Source: Planctomycetota bacterium
Lineage (GTDB): Bacteria > Planctomycetota > Planctomycetia > Planctomycetales > Planctomycetaceae
DNA: 10,933 nucleotides
NCBI GenBank assembly: GCA_024278285.1
Contig: JAJRTM010000128.1
Span: 1-10,933 of the forward strand
Direction of reading: 5' to 3'
Numbering within the stretch: position 1 is the stretch's first letter; the number at the start of each line of letters is the position of its first letter. Of the stretch, positions 1 to 8,128 are shown piece by piece. The position numbers and the translations under genes are program-made. The notes under the pieces are model-generated. The model was not told the DNA's origin. It did no database searches and worked only from the letters and a program-made list of their open reading frames with translations.

Positions 1-1643
1 CGGTAAAGTGCTTCGATAATTTCGGTATCGACCAGCGAATTAACCTTCGCACGAATAAATGCCTTGCCGCCACGGTTGGCCTGATCAATTTCGATTTCGA
101 TCATTTCCAACAATCGAGGTTTCAATCCAAGTGGAGCCGCTTCCAGTTTATGAAACGGTTGCGGCGAAGACCCGCCCGTGATCGCATTAAAAAAAGAAAC
201 GGCATCTGCTCCGAGATCGAAATCAGATGTCATGTAACTGACATCGCTGTAAAGTGTTGCCGTTTTCTCGTTGTAATTTCCCGTTCCGAAATGAATATAT
301 CGCCGAATCCCCTGGGGTTCCTGACGAACGATGACACAAACCTTCGCATGAGTTTTCAAATGCCGCACTCCGTAAATAACATTCACTCCTTCTCGCTCCA
401 GTTGCCTGGCCCAATCGATATTGCGAACTTCATCGAACCTCGCCTTTAATTCGACAATCGCGGTGACATACTTTCCACTTTGCGCGGCCCGCATTAAAGC
501 AGCAACAATCGGACTGTTTGAACTCGTACGATATAACGTCTGCTTAATCGACAGTACATCCGGGTCATCAGCGGCTTCGTCGATAAATCGAATCACCGGA
601 TCAAACGATTCGTAAGGATGCAGCAGGAGTATGCTTTTCTCTACAAGTTGCTCAAACATCGATTCGCTGGAACTGATCTGCTCCGAAGGATATGAAATCC
701 AGGGTTCATCGGTCAGTTGTTCAAAACCTTTCAGACCGGAAAGAGGCATCATATCGGAAAGATCAAGCGGCCCTTCAATCGGATAGACATCAGCGGGAGA
801 AACATGATAACTTTGTGTTAAATGTGCCTGCATGGTCGCTGAAGACTGGGCATCAATTTCAAGCCGTACACAATGGCTCTGTTTGCGAGCTTGCAGTAAC
901 TGTTCCATTTCCGCCATGAAATCGGAAGCGACATCTTCGCTGACAATTAAATCGGCATTGCGAGTAATACGAAACGAAGTCGTTGCAACAACGGTTTCGT
1001 CAGGAAAAAATCGTTGGGCAAACATTCCAACAACATCTTCCAAAAGCATAAACTCGTACCCGGTTTCTGAAGGCAATGTAAGAAATCGGGGAAGCTGTTT
1101 TCCCAGGGGAATGAAAACAAACCGAAATGGATTTTCATGATCATCCGTTTGCAATCGCACGGCGACACATAGTTCTGGCTCTGGAAACATCGGCACCTCT
1201 TCGTCAGGCCATAATGCGATTGGGGACAAAATTGATGCCAGTTCTTCATCAAAACGTTCTTCGATCACTCGCAGTTGCGGCTGAGTGATATTTTCAAATG
1301 TGGCTCGTCGAATTCCTGCCTCAAAAAGTTTTGGTTCCAGTTCTTCCCGGTAGCAACGGTATTGATCCGAGAGCATGACACGAATGCGTTCCCGGATTTT
1401 TTTCAATTGTTCTTCAGGGGTCATTCCTGCAACGTCTGCTCTTTGCACATTCTTTTTTGCCAGCAATTGCAAACCGCCAACACGAACCATGAAAAACTCA
1501 TCGAGATTGGAAGCCGTTATTGCCAGAAACTTTAATCGTTCCAATAACGGTTGCGCTGCCGATAACGCGAGATCAAGAACTCTCTGGTTGAATTGAAGCC
1601 AACTCAATTCCCGATTAAAAAAACGTGCTGCATTATGTGACAT
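1..1643 (-). CDS. ppk1: Polyphosphate kinase 1, C-terminus cut by window edge
   Basis: Makes inorganic polyphosphate by reversible transfer of the ATP gamma-phosphate; normally a membrane-associated homotetramer. The 547 visible residues show the PPK1 N domain (NRELSWLQFN at 10-19), the ATP-contacting stretch SNLDEFFMVRVGG (45-57), the first phospholipase-D-like catalytic domain with LSIKQTLYRTSSNS, then KTHAK with H432, and HFGTGNYNEKT with H451. By homology these match E. coli His435 (phosphorylated) and His454. E. coli PPK1 has 688 residues, so roughly the last 140 or more lie to the left of the window. ATG at 1643 puts the family N-terminal motif at the usual distance; the ATG at 1633 is out of frame. 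Only a weak purine-rich AAAGAA precedes it. It follows the Ppx-family gene by 88 bp on the same strand, so co-transcription is likely. No internal stop or frameshift was seen when I translated it by hand. Confidence 0.96.
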   Translation of the reverse strand, partial: MSHNAARFFNRELSWLQFNQRVLDLALSAAQPLLERLKFLAITASNLDEFFMVRVGGLQLLAKKNVQRADVAGMTPEEQLKKIRERIRVMLSDQYRCYREELEPKLFEAGIRRATFENITQPQLRVIEERFDEELASILSPIALWPDEEVPMFPEPELCVAVRLQTDDHENPFRFVFIPLGKQLPRFLTLPSETGYEFMLLEDVVGMFAQRFFPDETVVATTSFRITRNADLIVSEDVASDFMAEMEQLLQARKQSHCVRLEIDAQSSATMQAHLTQSYHVSPADVYPIEGPLDLSDMMPLSGLKGFEQLTDEPWISYPSEQISSSESMFEQLVEKSILLLHPYESFDPVIRFIDEAADDPDVLSIKQTLYRTSSNSPIVAALMRAAQSGKYVTAIVELKARFDEVRNIDWARQLEREGVNVIYGVRHLKTHAKVCVIVRQEPQGIRRYIHFGTGNYNEKTATLYSDVSYMTSDFDLGADAVSFFNAITGGSSPQPFHKLEAAPLGLKPRLLEMIEIEIDQANRGGKAFIRAKVNSLVDTEIIEALY

Positions 1644-1731
1644 TATATTTCTTTGCGATAAGATGACGATGTTAAAAGAAAGTCATGCTTTGTCAATTTT
1701 TGGTTTCATTTTGAGGGTAACAAATCTTTCC

Positions 1732-3306
1732 TCACTTCCAGAATCTTTGTTCCTCTTGTGTTCCACGTAATAAAATTTTCATACCGAATGTATCTTGAAA
1801 CAGGCCGCCGTTTTGTTGAATTGCCAGTTGCTCCATGGAAAGATCTGTGAGTTCAGGGATGGTGATAACCAGTTGTTGCCTTTCAATAAAGCATTCGAAA
1901 TCGTGAATCCGCTGACTGCGAGAACTATCTAATGCCAGGGCGATTCGTAGAAGTGCTGCCAATTTGACGACTGCAATACGATCCTTCCTTTTCAGGTTTG
2001 TAAATCCTGAATGCGAAGCCTTGGGCGATGCCCTGCGGTGATACCTGGCAACTAAACCGATAAAAGTTAATTGTTTTCGAGACAAACCAAACAGTTCGGA
2101 ATTTGAAATTAAATACATCGAATGTTTATGAAACGAACTGGTTCCGATATACAGGCCGATTTCGTGCAGAAGTGCAGAGAGCACAAGCAAAAGTTCATAA
2201 CGTCGATCTAAACCGTGAAGTTGTTCGAGTTGATTGAACAGGAGTTTTGCCAAGCGAACCACGTGCTGGGCGTGTGCTTCATCGAATTGAAATTTCCTGC
2301 CAACATCTGTTGCAGAACGGACGATCTGATTGACTAATTCATCAGACCAGACATCGCGATCAATCATTTCTCGAAGTAGGCCATCTCGTAAACTGGCTGA
2401 AAGCACATAAAGATGATCAACCTTCAGCGTCCGAGCTAACTCTGTATTCGCGACCAGCGCAGGGCCTAATGTTTCCGCATCGGGTAACGGAAGATGATAC
2501 TTTCTGGAGACCTCATCCACATTCTGTTCGAGAATATGATCGGTGAATTGTTCCAGTTCAATCAGGCGTATTCGAATCGCTTTTTCGGGATCGGATTCCG
2601 GGCGGGCAATTGAAGCGAAGAATCGCATTTCTCCTCCCAGCGACAACAGTTTAGTTGGCACTTCTCCATGCAGTAGGCGAGTTTCAGCAAGTGCTCTTTG
2701 CGCATGGCTGCGTAACATGCGTGGCCATTGTGCTTCGGGCGTATGATATTTCTTCAGCACCGAACGCAACCGCAACGATCCCAGGCGAACCGCGTTGGAC
2801 AATTCAATTTCGCCATGTTGCATCTGCAGGTACTCCGTGTTCCCCCCTCCTACTTCCGCGATCACCCAGCGATCCTGACCAAAGCCAGTGATGTTTTCTC
2901 TTTTCGATTGAATACTCTGGTAAATAATGCGGTGTACCTCAGCCACATCCAGAACATCTACTTCCCAACCGGTCGCAATATACATGCGGTCGATGAAAGC
3001 CAGCGTATTATCAGCTTCACGCACTGCACTGGTTGCAACAACGCGAATATTTTCTAAATCAGACAAGCGGTATTCTCGCAACTTTTCCTGATAACCACGC
3101 AATACATTGACGCACTGTTCGATGGTCGTTCGAGAAATTTGACCTGTCAAATAGGTATCGTTACCGATCGCGACCGGGATGGTCAGGCTTTCCAATGTCC
3201 GGACTTTTCCCTGCACAGTCCCTTCTGCAATCGCCATTCTGATTGCAGTGGTCCCAATTTCGATCACTGCAACTTGTCGAAGTTGATGGAGTGAATCTGA
3301 TGCCAT
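1732..3306 (-). CDS. ppx: Ppx/GppA-family exopolyphosphatase-like protein with C-terminal HD-like domain
   Basis: Family role: exopolyphosphatase (releases Pi from polyphosphate ends) or pppGpp phosphohydrolase. The 524 residues fit the long two-part form. The N-terminal ASKHA-fold part (about 10-315) has VIEIGTTAIRMAIAEG (14-29), VVATSAVREADN (89-100), AEVHR (122-126, the GNEEAR position), AEVGGGNTE (150-158), RLGS (174-177) and LGGEMR (223-228). The C-terminal HD-like part has LLHEIG with H381-E382, then FHKHSMYLISNSELFGL and RYHRR. E. coli Ppx also has HE rather than HD there. Oddities: the first motif is usually D(I/L)GS and the second DIGGGSTE, but here both Asp are Glu (E16, E151), and only one Glu of the GNEEAR pair remains (E123). 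ATG at 3306 lies just before the first motif; no strong ribosome binding site is visible. The ppk1 neighbour favours polyphosphate over pppGpp as substrate. This is inference, and altered or lost catalysis is possible. Confidence 0.88.
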   Translation of the reverse strand: MASDSLHQLRQVAVIEIGTTAIRMAIAEGTVQGKVRTLESLTIPVAIGNDTYLTGQISRTTIEQCVNVLRGYQEKLREYRLSDLENIRVVATSAVREADNTLAFIDRMYIATGWEVDVLDVAEVHRIIYQSIQSKRENITGFGQDRWVIAEVGGGNTEYLQMQHGEIELSNAVRLGSLRLRSVLKKYHTPEAQWPRMLRSHAQRALAETRLLHGEVPTKLLSLGGEMRFFASIARPESDPEKAIRIRLIELEQFTDHILEQNVDEVSRKYHLPLPDAETLGPALVANTELARTLKVDHLYVLSASLRDGLLREMIDRDVWSDELVNQIVRSATDVGRKFQFDEAHAQHVVRLAKLLFNQLEQLHGLDRRYELLLVLSALLHEIGLYIGTSSFHKHSMYLISNSELFGLSRKQLTFIGLVARYHRRASPKASHSGFTNLKRKDRIAVVKLAALLRIALALDSSRSQRIHDFECFIERQQLVITIPELTDLSMEQLAIQQNGGLFQDTFGMKILLRGTQEEQRFWK

Positions 3307-3644
3307 GAAATGTTATCTTTAGGAAATAGTCCCGAAATAAGTTTCCGGTTTATCATAAGGTGCGTCGTGACGCACCCGCTTGTTCGTGTGATGAAAAAGT
3401 GCGTCACGACCTTAAGTTTTACCATAAGTCATTGGCAGATATTACAAATATTATTTTCTTTTTGCCAGCCTGCATGAGCGTAACTTGTGTCGTGGGAAAT
3501 TCGCAGAGCATTGTTAATTTTGCATTGTAAAATATCTTCTTGCATCAATAAGGCAGGCTCGTAGGATGAAATCACTGCTCCCTTATTTTTGTTCTCGCAT
3601 GCAGGATTTTGGTGATGCCTACTGGATGCAAAACGGCTGACTGT
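3307..3644. other. Gene-poor intergenic stretch upstream of ppx
   Basis: This stretch runs from the ppx start to the transposase remnant. It holds the imperfect palindromic doublet at 3356-3414. The rest is A/T-rich DNA in which I recognise no gene or RNA. An antisense open frame (3429-3749) crosses it but looks spurious. The ppx promoter should lie here; I could not pick convincing -35 and -10 boxes. Confidence 0.6.
3356..3414. repeat. Decayed inverted palindromic doublet (REP-like)
   Basis: The left unit (3356-3375) contains the perfect short palindrome GGTGCGTC-gt-GACGCACC (3359-3376). The right unit (3399-3414, GTGCGTCACGACCTTA) is its inverted partner: its reverse complement equals the left unit minus a GCGT tetranucleotide. 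The spacer is about 23 bp. The layout resembles a REP doublet, but the GTAG head seen in the nearby elements is ATAA here, so it is either decayed or another family. It lies 50 bp upstream of the ppx start, so it could form a hairpin in a long leader or simply be an insertion. Confidence 0.6.
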
Positions 3645-3929
3645 GAAACGGACCTGAGTTCTGGACAATCTCTGTTTGGTCACGCTCAACTGTGAGACAA
3701 AAGGCGAACGGCGCGGCTGGTTCAGGTTTTTGATTTGATGAGACGACACCCGGGAGGAACGTTGCCCGACAAGTTGGCTTCGCCCGCAGATTTACGAGCT
3801 TTCTATCGACTTTGTGATGCTGACGATGTGACCCACGAAGCGATCATTGGTGCCATGCGGCAGCACACCTTTTCGCAAATCGAAGACCAGGCATCTCCGA
3901 TACTTTTTCTGCATGATGCCCCGAATTAG
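3645..3929 (+). pseudogene. Tn5-like (IS4-type) transposase, N-terminal remnant
   Basis: Reading the plus strand in one frame gives SLFGHAQL, an in-frame TGA at 3693-3695, DKRRTARLVQ, then RRHPGGTLPDKLASPADL, AFYRLCDADDVTHEAI and SPILFLHDAPN-stop. This follows the N-terminal DNA-binding domain of Tn5/IS50-type transposases: SSAALGDPRRTARLV in Tn5, the AYRF helix, VSAEAI, and the block around the first catalytic Asp (IEDTTSL). The TGA sits where relatives have the Gly of LGD, so GGA to TGA is the simplest change. At the end, CCGAATTAG reads as the expected Glu-Leu if one base was lost after 3920. The remainder of the DDE domain is absent; a REPIN begins 4 bp later. The true start is not identifiable. 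The open part from 3696 or the ATG at 3738 could still be read, but no ribosome binding site is visible and the product would be non-functional. Confidence 0.78.
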
Positions 3930-3933
3930 CGAC

Positions 3934-4035
3934 GTAGGGTACGCTGTGCGTACCAATTGTGACTCGCGTTAGAGGAGATAATTGCCATTGTAGCATACAT
4001 TACTCTGCACGCGTGGTACGCACAGCGTACCCTAC
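3934..4035. repeat. REPIN: perfect inverted doublet of a GTAG-headed REP
   Basis: The two arms, 3934-3955 and 4014-4035, are exact reverse complements over 22 bp, separated by 58 bp. Each arm has REP architecture: the tetranucleotide GTAG (3934-3937), then GGTACGC (3938-3944), a TGT loop, GCGTACC (3948-3954) and a final A. GTAG or GGAG heads followed by a short palindrome are the hallmark of REP sequences moved by RAYT (TnpA-REP, a Y1 transposase). Inverted pairs of such units are called REPINs or BIMEs. No flanking target duplication was seen. It abuts the broken transposase remnant. The exact match between arms suggests recent origin or selection on the hairpin. Confidence 0.85.
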
Positions 4036-4088
4036 TTGCTGCTATTAATTGAGATGCGTATAAGATTTATGAACTGGAAACCGTATTT

Positions 4089-4113
4089 GATGGGTGCAAG
4101 CACGCCATCCTAC
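4089..4113 (-). repeat. Single REP element of a second class
   Basis: Read on the minus strand it is GTAG followed by GATGGCGTGC, loop TT and GCACCCATC. That is a stem of GATGG plus GTGC against GCAC plus CCATC with one bulged C. The GTAG head and palindrome repeat the architecture of the units at 3934-4035 with a different stem sequence. It begins 10 bp after the stop codon of the fuconate dehydratase gene, so in the transcript it would form a 3' hairpin that could protect the mRNA end or help termination. No U-run follows, so it is not a canonical intrinsic terminator. Confidence 0.65.
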
Positions 4114-4123
4114 GATTGTTATC

Positions 4124-5419
4124 TTATTCCTGCCAGTATTCGCCGTCGGGAAACCGTGCTTTTTTGATGGAATCTTCAAACATGGTGATGCTGTAACCGG
4201 GGGCCGTTGGTACCTGATATCGTCCGTTTTTGATGACAATCGGATTCAGAAAATGCTCGTGGCAGGTGCCTGCGTGTTCGGTCATGCGGTCTTCGAGTTT
4301 TCCGCTGACACAGATGTAATCGATCAGCGAAAGGTGTTGCACATATTCGCACAAGCCGACTCCGCCTGCATGCGGACAAACCGGGACATCGAACTTTGCT
4401 GCCAGTAGCAGCACCGCCAGCACTTCGTTAACGCCGCCTAATCTGCACGCGTCGATCTGGCAAACCTGAATCCCTCCCGATTCCAGAAACTGTTTGAATA
4501 GAACCCGATTGGCACAATGTTCTCCTCCTGCGATACGAATCGGTGCGAGCTGCTTGGCGATTTTCGCGTAGCCGAGAACATCGTCGGGACTGATCGGTTC
4601 TTCGATCATCCAGGGATCAAACTCGGCTAGTTGTTTCATCCAGGAAATCGCCTGATCGACTTCCCAAACCTGATTCGCATCGGTCAGCAATCTGCGATGC
4701 GGGCCAATTTCTTCCCGAATGATTCTGCACCGCCTGCGATCATCTTCCAGGTCGCGACCGACTTTTATTTTGAAAACATCCCAACCTTCCGCCAATCTCG
4801 CTCTGCAAAGCTGCCTCAGCTTATCATCCGAATAGCCGAGCCAGCCGGCTGAGGTTGTGTAGGCGGGGTAGCCGTCGCGTTTCATTTCTGCGATACGGCC
4901 TTGCTTGCCGGACTGTAGTTTTTCCAGCATGCTGACTGCTTCCTCAGCAGTCAGCACATCGGTGAGGTAACGGAAATCAATACACTTCACGAATTCCTGC
5001 GGGCTCATTTCTGCAACAAGCTGCCAGACCGGTTTCCCTTCAGTCTTGGCCCATAAGTCCCAAACCGCATTCACAACCGCAGCGGTCGCCAGGTGGATGG
5101 CTCCTTTTTCGGGACCGATCCACCGCAGTTGACTATCCCCGGTGATGTGTCGCCAAAATACGCCCATATCTTTTGTGAATTCATCAAGTTCTTTCCCGAT
5201 AATCAACGGACGCAGCGCTTCAATCGCACAAACACAAATTTCGTTTCCCCGACCAATCGTAAAGGTGATTCCATTCCCACATAATCCCGGCTGGTCAGTT
5301 TCCAGGGTCACATAAGCAACCGAATAATCGGGAGCTTCGTTCATCGCATCCGATCCATCCAGTTCCCGAGAAGTAGGAAATCGCAAATCTTCAACGCGCA
5401 TTTTGGTGATTATTGCCAT
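4124..5419 (-). CDS. fucD: L-fuconate dehydratase (enolase superfamily)
   Basis: Dehydrates L-fuconate to 2-keto-3-deoxy-L-fuconate in non-phosphorylative L-fucose breakdown; cytosolic and Mg-dependent. At 431 residues it has the family's full length. The capping domain carries RFPTSRELDGSDAMN (14-28) and FTIGRGNE (53-60). The barrel has FKIKVG with K217 and K219, metal ligands D247 (DANQVW), E273 (IEEP) and E300 (GGEH), and the D323-H350 dyad (QIDACR, CPHAGGVG). Every one lies one position before the residue I recall for Xanthomonas campestris FucD (K218/K220, D248, E274, E301, D324, H351), which supports this assignment over mandelate racemase, other acid-sugar dehydratases or the relative ENOSF1. 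The open frame extends upstream to 5515, but those 32 residues have no homology and ATG 5419 matches the family start. An AGGAG lies 15 nt upstream, rather far. No fucose-pathway neighbour is in view. Confidence 0.92.
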   Translation of the reverse strand: MAIITKMRVEDLRFPTSRELDGSDAMNEAPDYSVAYVTLETDQPGLCGNGITFTIGRGNEICVCAIEALRPLIIGKELDEFTKDMGVFWRHITGDSQLRWIGPEKGAIHLATAAVVNAVWDLWAKTEGKPVWQLVAEMSPQEFVKCIDFRYLTDVLTAEEAVSMLEKLQSGKQGRIAEMKRDGYPAYTTSAGWLGYSDDKLRQLCRARLAEGWDVFKIKVGRDLEDDRRRCRIIREEIGPHRRLLTDANQVWEVDQAISWMKQLAEFDPWMIEEPISPDDVLGYAKIAKQLAPIRIAGGEHCANRVLFKQFLESGGIQVCQIDACRLGGVNEVLAVLLLAAKFDVPVCPHAGGVGLCEYVQHLSLIDYICVSGKLEDRMTEHAGTCHEHFLNPIVIKNGRYQVPTAPGYSITMFEDSIKKARFPDGEYWQE

Positions 5420-5434
5420 CGTATTAGATGATAT

Positions 5435-5439
5435 CTCCT
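5435..5439 (-). promoter_or_regulatory. Possible ribosome binding site of fucD
   Basis: AGGAG on the minus strand is the only good Shine-Dalgarno match before the start at 5419. Its 15-nt spacing is longer than usual. No alternative in-frame ATG, GTG or TTG lies between it and 5419, so the homology-based start is kept. Confidence 0.45.
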
Positions 5440-5694
5440 GGAACTTAGTGTTTGTCAATGAAATAATGAAATGCTGTACAAAACTGGCAGGATATTTTGG
5501 TTTGTTCGCGATCAATCAGGGATTTGAAGAATCATAATGTTATTAACTCATCTGAGAAGTCCGTTGCAATTGTGCTGTTAACTAGGGATGATAGCGGGAT
5601 ATCTTGTCTGGAGATTTTTCAGGCAATTCCACTCAACCTTTCCGCTGTTTCCATACAGCAACAGTATAGGGAATCTCTATTGATTCAGAAGGAG

Positions 5695-5715
5695 AACAGA
5701 CATTCGGCGTCTGTT
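5695..5715. other. Short hairpin in fucD/pilB intergenic region
   Basis: AACAGAC (5695-5701), a 7-nt loop and GTCTGTT (5709-5715) form a perfect 7-bp stem. It lacks a clear T-run and no gene ends nearby, so its role is unknown; it may be chance. Confidence 0.35.
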
Positions 5716-5903
5716 TCGTTTGAGCAAGCCTTGTGAAAGGCAGGCAAGAATGTCTACCCTCCGCTCAATAATTATTTTGAATTCGTGGAAGTTCCTGTCA
5801 TCAAATTGCAATTTTTTTTCTGATGTCATTCAGTTGGTTTACTTCTTTTTCCGACAATTTCTGTCATCAGCACCAAAATAGACAAACGGCGAGCATTTTC
5901 GAT

Positions 5904-5908
5904 AAGGA
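5904..5908 (+). promoter_or_regulatory. Ribosome binding site of the first pilB-type gene
   Basis: AAGGA, 8 nt before the ATG at 5917, is a standard Shine-Dalgarno site at standard spacing and supports that start. Confidence 0.8.
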
Positions 5909-5916
5909 TTAAGTAA

Positions 5917-7611
<1,695 letters not shown>

Positions 7612-7691
7612 ATTCTATTGCCTTTGTGCGACCTGCGTTTTCTATCTGGTGGGACTGTGGTTACTCAGGGCCTGGCGAAGGTTGTGGATTG

Positions 7692-7714
7692 GTCTCGTTA
7701 CTATGAAACGAGGC
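7692..7714 (+). other. Hairpin 81 bp downstream of the first pilB-type gene
   Basis: GTCTCGTT (7692-7699) pairs with AACGAGGC (7707-7714) over 8 pairs including one G-U, with a 7-nt loop. It could be a transcript-end hairpin for the upstream gene. No U-run follows directly, so it is not a canonical intrinsic terminator. Confidence 0.4.
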
Positions 7715-7923
7715 TGTCTACACTATTGTATAGTTCTTTGCGATGATGCTAGCTGCCTGGTTAACCGGTGGGATCTCTTTCGCCTTTTGGGTAAAGCATA
7801 GTAGGGGCATGTCGCCTTTCAGTCGGTTTCGTTTTTCCACTTTGGGGCGTCTGTCATTTGTTCACGCAGACTGTTGTCGTTTTTTTATAACAGTATGTTT
7901 TTATGAAATCTAGCTGTTTCGGT

Positions 7924-7958
7924 TGATGCTGACGCATCAGTTCTCAATAATGCGTCAG
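7924..7958 (+). other. Two overlapping alternative hairpins in the pilT leader
   Basis: Hairpin 1: TGATGC (7924-7929), loop TGAC, GCATCA (7934-7939). Hairpin 2: CTGACGCAT (7929-7937), 12-nt loop, ATGCGTCAG (7950-7958), a perfect 9-bp stem. They share 7929 and 7934-7937, so an RNA could form only one at a time. This is the geometry of an attenuator or switch, but neither arm is followed by a U-run and ligand or function is unknown. Confidence 0.5.
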
Positions 7959-8122
7959 GGTGAGAGAAGGATTGTTTTGATTCTAATCGCTAATGTTCGT
8001 TGGCTTTAATTCTTCTTCACACGAGAGAATGGATTCATTGGTTGCGTAAATGGTTTGGACTCACATCTTTGAATATCACATCATGATTAATGGCTTGGCG
8101 ATTGCCGGGCTTGGTGCATCGT

Positions 8123-8128
8123 GAAGGA
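8123..8128 (+). promoter_or_regulatory. Ribosome binding site of pilT
   Basis: GAAGGA, 5 nt before the ATG at 8134, is a good Shine-Dalgarno site. The stop codon of a 24-codon upstream open frame (8050-8124) overlaps its first two bases. Confidence 0.8.

Larger units (their letters stand above)
5420..5916. promoter_or_regulatory. Divergent intergenic region between fucD and the first pilB-type gene
   Basis: About 500 bp between divergent genes must hold the promoters of both. I see no convincing gene: two short open frames here lack coding character. Visible structure is modest. There is a 7-bp hairpin AACAGAC/GTCTGTT at 5695-5715, a smaller GCTGT/ACAGC at 5644-5659, and the 9-mer CTGTCATCA repeated at 5795-5803 and 5861-5869 in the A/T-rich stretch just upstream of the pilB-type start. 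The paired 9-mers could be an operator, but this is only a suggestion. Confidence 0.5.

Noticed and set aside
3429..3749. 106-codon open frame on the minus strand
   Set aside because: It runs antisense into the transposase remnant, has no ribosome binding site or recognisable motif, and its composition does not look like protein.
3934..4035. Reading the 22-bp inverted repeats as IS terminal repeats or an intrinsic terminator
   Set aside because: No transposase lies between the arms and no target duplication was seen. Each arm is itself a GTAG-headed palindrome and no T-run follows, which fits a REP doublet better.
5420..5515. 32-codon N-terminal extension of the fuconate dehydratase frame
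   Set aside because: It has no similarity to the family, while the ATG at 5419 gives a protein whose catalytic residues line up one position from the known enzyme.
5497..5736. 79-codon plus-strand open frame in the fucD/pilB gap
   Set aside because: It overlaps the fucD leader region, has no ribosome binding site and shows no domain.
5750..5881. 43-codon open frame just before the first pilB-type gene, preceded by a purine-rich stretch
   Set aside because: The A/T-rich region gives a Phe/Ser-rich product without motifs; more likely promoter DNA.
7743..7913. 56-codon open frame starting MMLAAWLTGG, hydrophobic at first
   Set aside because: It has no ribosome binding site, the hydrophobic part is short, and the rest is not protein-like. 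Kept as part of the non-coding gap.
7924..7958. c-di-GMP riboswitch before pilT
   Set aside because: I could not find the conserved c-di-GMP-I or -II core sequences, only hairpins, so no riboswitch class is claimed.
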